Shown: positions 62,036-64,000 of the stretch, in pieces
How positions within the stretch are numbered: the stretch's first letter is position 1
Layout: every line of letters begins with the position of its first letter
DNA from: Pseudomonas sp. p1(2021b)
Lineage (GTDB): Bacteria > Pseudomonadota > Gammaproteobacteria > Pseudomonadales > Pseudomonadaceae
DNA length: 64,000 nucleotides
Direction: 5' to 3'
Assembly (NCBI RefSeq): GCF_020151015.1
Contig: NZ_CP083746.1
Location: forward strand, 1,951,001-2,015,000
Notes under the pieces: model-generated
Seen by the model: the letters and a program-made list of their open reading frames with translations, nothing else
Told to the model about the DNA's origin: nothing
Databases searched by the model: none
Translations under genes and position numbers: made by a program

Positions 62036-62788
62036 ATGGAATATTTGCTGGAACTGGCTGCAAGCCCCGCCGCCTGGGTTGCCCTGGCCACCCTGGTGGC
62101 CATGGAGATCGTGCTGGGCATCGATAACCTGATCTTCATCTCCATCCTGACCAACAAGCTGCCGGAAGCCTACCGCTCCAAGGCGCGCCGCATCGGTATC
62201 AGCATGGCGCTGGTCATGCGCCTGGCGCTGCTCTCGACCGTGGCCTGGATCGTCCAGCTGACGGAGCCGGTGATCGACGTGTTCGGCCACAGCTTCTCGT
62301 GGAAGGACATGATCCTCATTGCCGGTGGCCTGTTCCTGCTGTGGAAGGCGACCAAGGAGATCCATGAAAACGTCGACCCTCACGGCGCCAAGGAAGAAGC
62401 CAAGGCCGGCTCGACCGTGACCCTGGGCTTCGCCGCCGCGATCGGCCAGATCCTGATGCTCGACATCGTCTTCTCGATCGACAGCATCATCACCGCGGTG
62501 GGCATGACCGAGCACCTGCCGATCATGATCATCGCCGTGATCAGTGCCGTGGTGGTGATGCTGGTGGCGGCCGACCCGCTGGCCAAGTTCATCAACGACA
62601 ACCCGACCGTGGTGATGCTGGCCCTGGGCTTCCTGATCATGATCGGCATGACCCTGATCGCCGAAGGCTTCGGTGCCCATGTGCCGAAGGGCTATGTGTA
62701 CGCGGCGATGGCCTTCTCGACGGCGATCGAAGTGCTCAACATCATGGCGCGTCGGGCGCGGCTCAAGCGTGAGGCTGCCGAAGGCTGA
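62036..62788 (+). CDS. TerC-family membrane protein
   Basis: 250 residues from ATG 62036. Seven or so helices with the TerC/YoaE signature residues ([20 protein letters not shown], then [20 protein letters not shown]; acidic residues inside helices). Named for tellurite resistance genes, but the family is now tied to manganese efflux and metal loading during secretion. The role here is not assigned. A strong terminator follows. Confidence 0.9.
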   Translation: MEYLLELAASPAAWVALATLVAMEIVLGIDNLIFISILTNKLPEAYRSKARRIGISMALVMRLALLSTVAWIVQLTEPVIDVFGHSFSWKDMILIAGGLFLLWKATKEIHENVDPHGAKEEAKAGSTVTLGFAAAIGQILMLDIVFSIDSIITAVGMTEHLPIMIIAVISAVVVMLVAADPLAKFINDNPTVVMLALGFLIMIGMTLIAEGFGAHVPKGYVYAAMAFSTAIEVLNIMARRARLKREAAEG

Positions 62789-62796
62789 TGCAAGGA

Positions 62797-62816
62797 GGGG
62801 CGCGTGGCGCCCCTTT
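62797..62816 (+). terminator. Terminator of the terC-like gene
   Basis: GGGGCGC and GCGCCCC around a 2-3-base loop, followed by TTTT; nine bases after the stop codon. Confidence 0.85.
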
Positions 62817-62817
62817 T

Positions 62818-62910
62818 CGCGACACAAGGCCACTGCCACGGATACAGCACGAAAGGGTGTGTTGTATCTGTGGGGCGGCCTTGTGTCGTGATAGGGCTGC
62901 CTCGCAGCCC
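62818..62910. repeat. Dispersed inverted repeat (GACACAAGGCC type)
   Basis: GACACAAGGCC near 62821 and GGCCTTGTGTC near 62877 form outer arms about 45 bp apart, followed by AGGGCTGC/GCAGCCCC. The last block is shared with the repeat at 31525. Confidence 0.7.
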
Positions 62911-62923
62911 CGAGATCATCTGG

Positions 62924-63100
62924 TCAGTGCGCCCCTGCATGCCGCCGCGCACGATGCGTCGGCTGTGGCTTGGGCGGGGTCTGTGGCGGCAGGTGGTGAT
63001 GGGCGTGGCGGCGCACGATGCGCAATACACCCCACAGCATGGCGGCGGCGACGCTCAGCCACATTCCCACCAGCATCAGGATTGCCATGGTCAGGCTCAT
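62924..63100 (-). CDS. Small membrane protein with basic tail (58 aa)
   Basis: ATG at 63100 with GGAGG six bases upstream. One hydrophobic helix (MAILMLVGMWLSVAAAMLWG) followed by a His/Pro/Arg-rich tail (HAHHHLPPQTPPKPQPTHRA). No family recognised. Strong ribosome site, opposite strand to the C39-like gene. Confidence 0.65.
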   Translation of the reverse strand: MSLTMAILMLVGMWLSVAAAMLWGVLRIVRRHAHHHLPPQTPPKPQPTHRARRHAGAH

Positions 63101-63313
63101 ATGTGCCTCCTTCTCTCGGGCGGGCGCGGGGCTCGCCTTCCAGACACTGCTTTAGTCTAGCTCGCAGCCCGTGACGTTCCATTGACCGAAGGTCTATTCC
63201 CTTGGGCCGTTTCGTTCCAAGCAGGCCCCGGGCTATACCCAGGCACGCGCCAGGCCTATGATCGGAGCCCAGGGCCGGGCGCTGCCTGCCTGGCGAGGAA
63301 CAAGCGAGTGTCC

Positions 63314-63988
63314 ATGTTGCAACGAACCTTCACCTCCACACGCCGCCTGCTGGCCGCTTGCCTGGTCGTCACCAGCCTGGCCGGTTGCGCCGGCGGCCCG
63401 TCGCCGATCGCCAAGGGCCTGCCGCAGCGGGTCGAGATCAGCAGCATGCCGTTCTACCGTGGCAAGGCCAACCACAGCGGCGCCATGGCCCTGGCGGCAC
63501 TGCTGTCGCAACAGGGCGTAGTGGTGACCCCTGGTCTGCTGGACAAGCCCTTGAATCTGCCGCAGGGCGCCGATGCACTGGGGCAGCGCATTCCCGAGGT
63601 GGCCCGTGAATATGGCATGGTGGTCTATCCCCTGGACAAACGCCTGGATGCCTTGCTGACTCAGGTGGCCGCAGGCAATCCGGTGCTGCTGCGCTACGAG
63701 GAGGGGGCGGTCTGGTGGAGCGAACCGCGTTATGCGGTGCTGATCGGCTATGACAGCTACAAGCAGCGCGTGCTGTTGCGCTCGGGGATGCAGCGTCGCC
63801 AGTTGATGGCGTTCGATGACTTCGAAGCTGCGTGGGCGAAGGAGGGGAATTGGGCGGTGCTGGTGCAGCCACCGCGGCAACTGCCGGCCCAGGTGGACCG
63901 GCAGCGCTGGCTGCAGGCGGCCGATGAGCTGGCCAGGGCGGGCCAGGAGATCGCGGCGAAGCAGGCCGTTCGCAGCGTAGGGCAGTAA
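63314..63988 (+). CDS. Degenerate C39-peptidase-like lipoprotein
   Basis: 224 residues from ATG 63314 (GTG 63308 is an alternative start). Lipobox LAGC, C25. The fold is that of C39-like double-glycine peptidases: an SGAMALAALLSQQG helix (55-68) and a late strand RYAVLIGYDSY (139-149). The catalytic residues are missing: where C39 has the active-site cysteine (DCG), this has HSG (Ser55), and the histidine before the late strand is Arg139 (PRYAV). It is therefore a probable non-catalytic protein, perhaps binding or sequestering a peptide or bacteriocin-type substrate. Confidence 0.8.
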   Translation: MLQRTFTSTRRLLAACLVVTSLAGCAGGPSPIAKGLPQRVEISSMPFYRGKANHSGAMALAALLSQQGVVVTPGLLDKPLNLPQGADALGQRIPEVAREYGMVVYPLDKRLDALLTQVAAGNPVLLRYEEGAVWWSEPRYAVLIGYDSYKQRVLLRSGMQRRQLMAFDDFEAAWAKEGNWAVLVQPPRQLPAQVDRQRWLQAADELARAGQEIAAKQAVRSVGQ

Positions 63989-64000
63989 TCGCGCTGGCCT

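Overview
The window looks like a chromosomal segment from a Pseudomonas of the P. putida group. The coding regions are GC-rich. Several REP palindromes have the core GCGGGCTTG(T/C)CCCGC that is typical of this group. The gacA-uvrC-pgsA-tRNA-Gly order, a small RsmA/CsrA protein, sohB, sstT, modABC and a cyclopropane synthase all fit that assignment. The species call is an inference; no database was searched.

Layout. 1-7.7 kb: a partial winged-helix/TolB-like regulator, then an apparent operon of NmrA-like reductase, periplasmic cupin, HlyD/EmrA adaptor and EmrB-type MFS pump. An SDR and a LysR regulator follow, then a DinB-like protein. 7.6-13.6 kb: two LysR regulators, a decayed IS5-family element, a RidA/SnoaL/GST group and a second drug-efflux MFS protein. 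13.7-16.4 kb: a genomic scar. The 5' two thirds of a P4-type integrase gene are fused in frame to the last third of a ubiD-type decarboxylase gene. An intact ubiX lies downstream and a parDE toxin-antitoxin pair upstream.

16.4-24 kb: an OPT transporter, then a four-gene run of envelope-directed proteins of unknown function: a Gly/His-rich exported protein, a DUF6502 protein, a multi-OB-fold DUF5666 protein with GGTG repeats and a charged tail, and a predicted outer-membrane protein. 24-34 kb: a DUF6306-like protein with cyclopropane fatty acid synthase, a LysR regulator with a TSUP exporter, a MASE1-GGDEF cyclase, an SLC13 permease and several small exported proteins. 34-41 kb: an XRE-PAS-PAS regulator, an SDR/phosphotransferase/SCP2/histidine-phosphatase group, sohB, tRNA-Cys, an isochorismatase-like hydrolase and a histidine-kinase pseudogene broken by two consecutive stop codons.

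41-50 kb: small lipoproteins and periplasmic proteins, a PL7-like protein with no signal peptide, DoxX, tRNA-Leu, and a compact operon of PAS histidine kinase, double-domain KaiC-like ATPase and CheY-like receiver. An rsmA-type gene faces the end of that operon, followed by topoisomerase IB. 50-64 kb: modCBA with a strong ModE-box candidate, several small enzymes, gacA-uvrC-pgsA-tRNA-Gly, sstT, nhaR-like, terC-like and a degenerate C39-peptidase lipoprotein.

The most notable items are the kinase-KaiC-receiver operon, the Gly/His-rich - DUF6502 - DUF5666 - outer membrane cluster and the integrase::ubiD fusion scar. Several short genes (27-58 residues) were found by reading reading frames with good ribosome binding sites.
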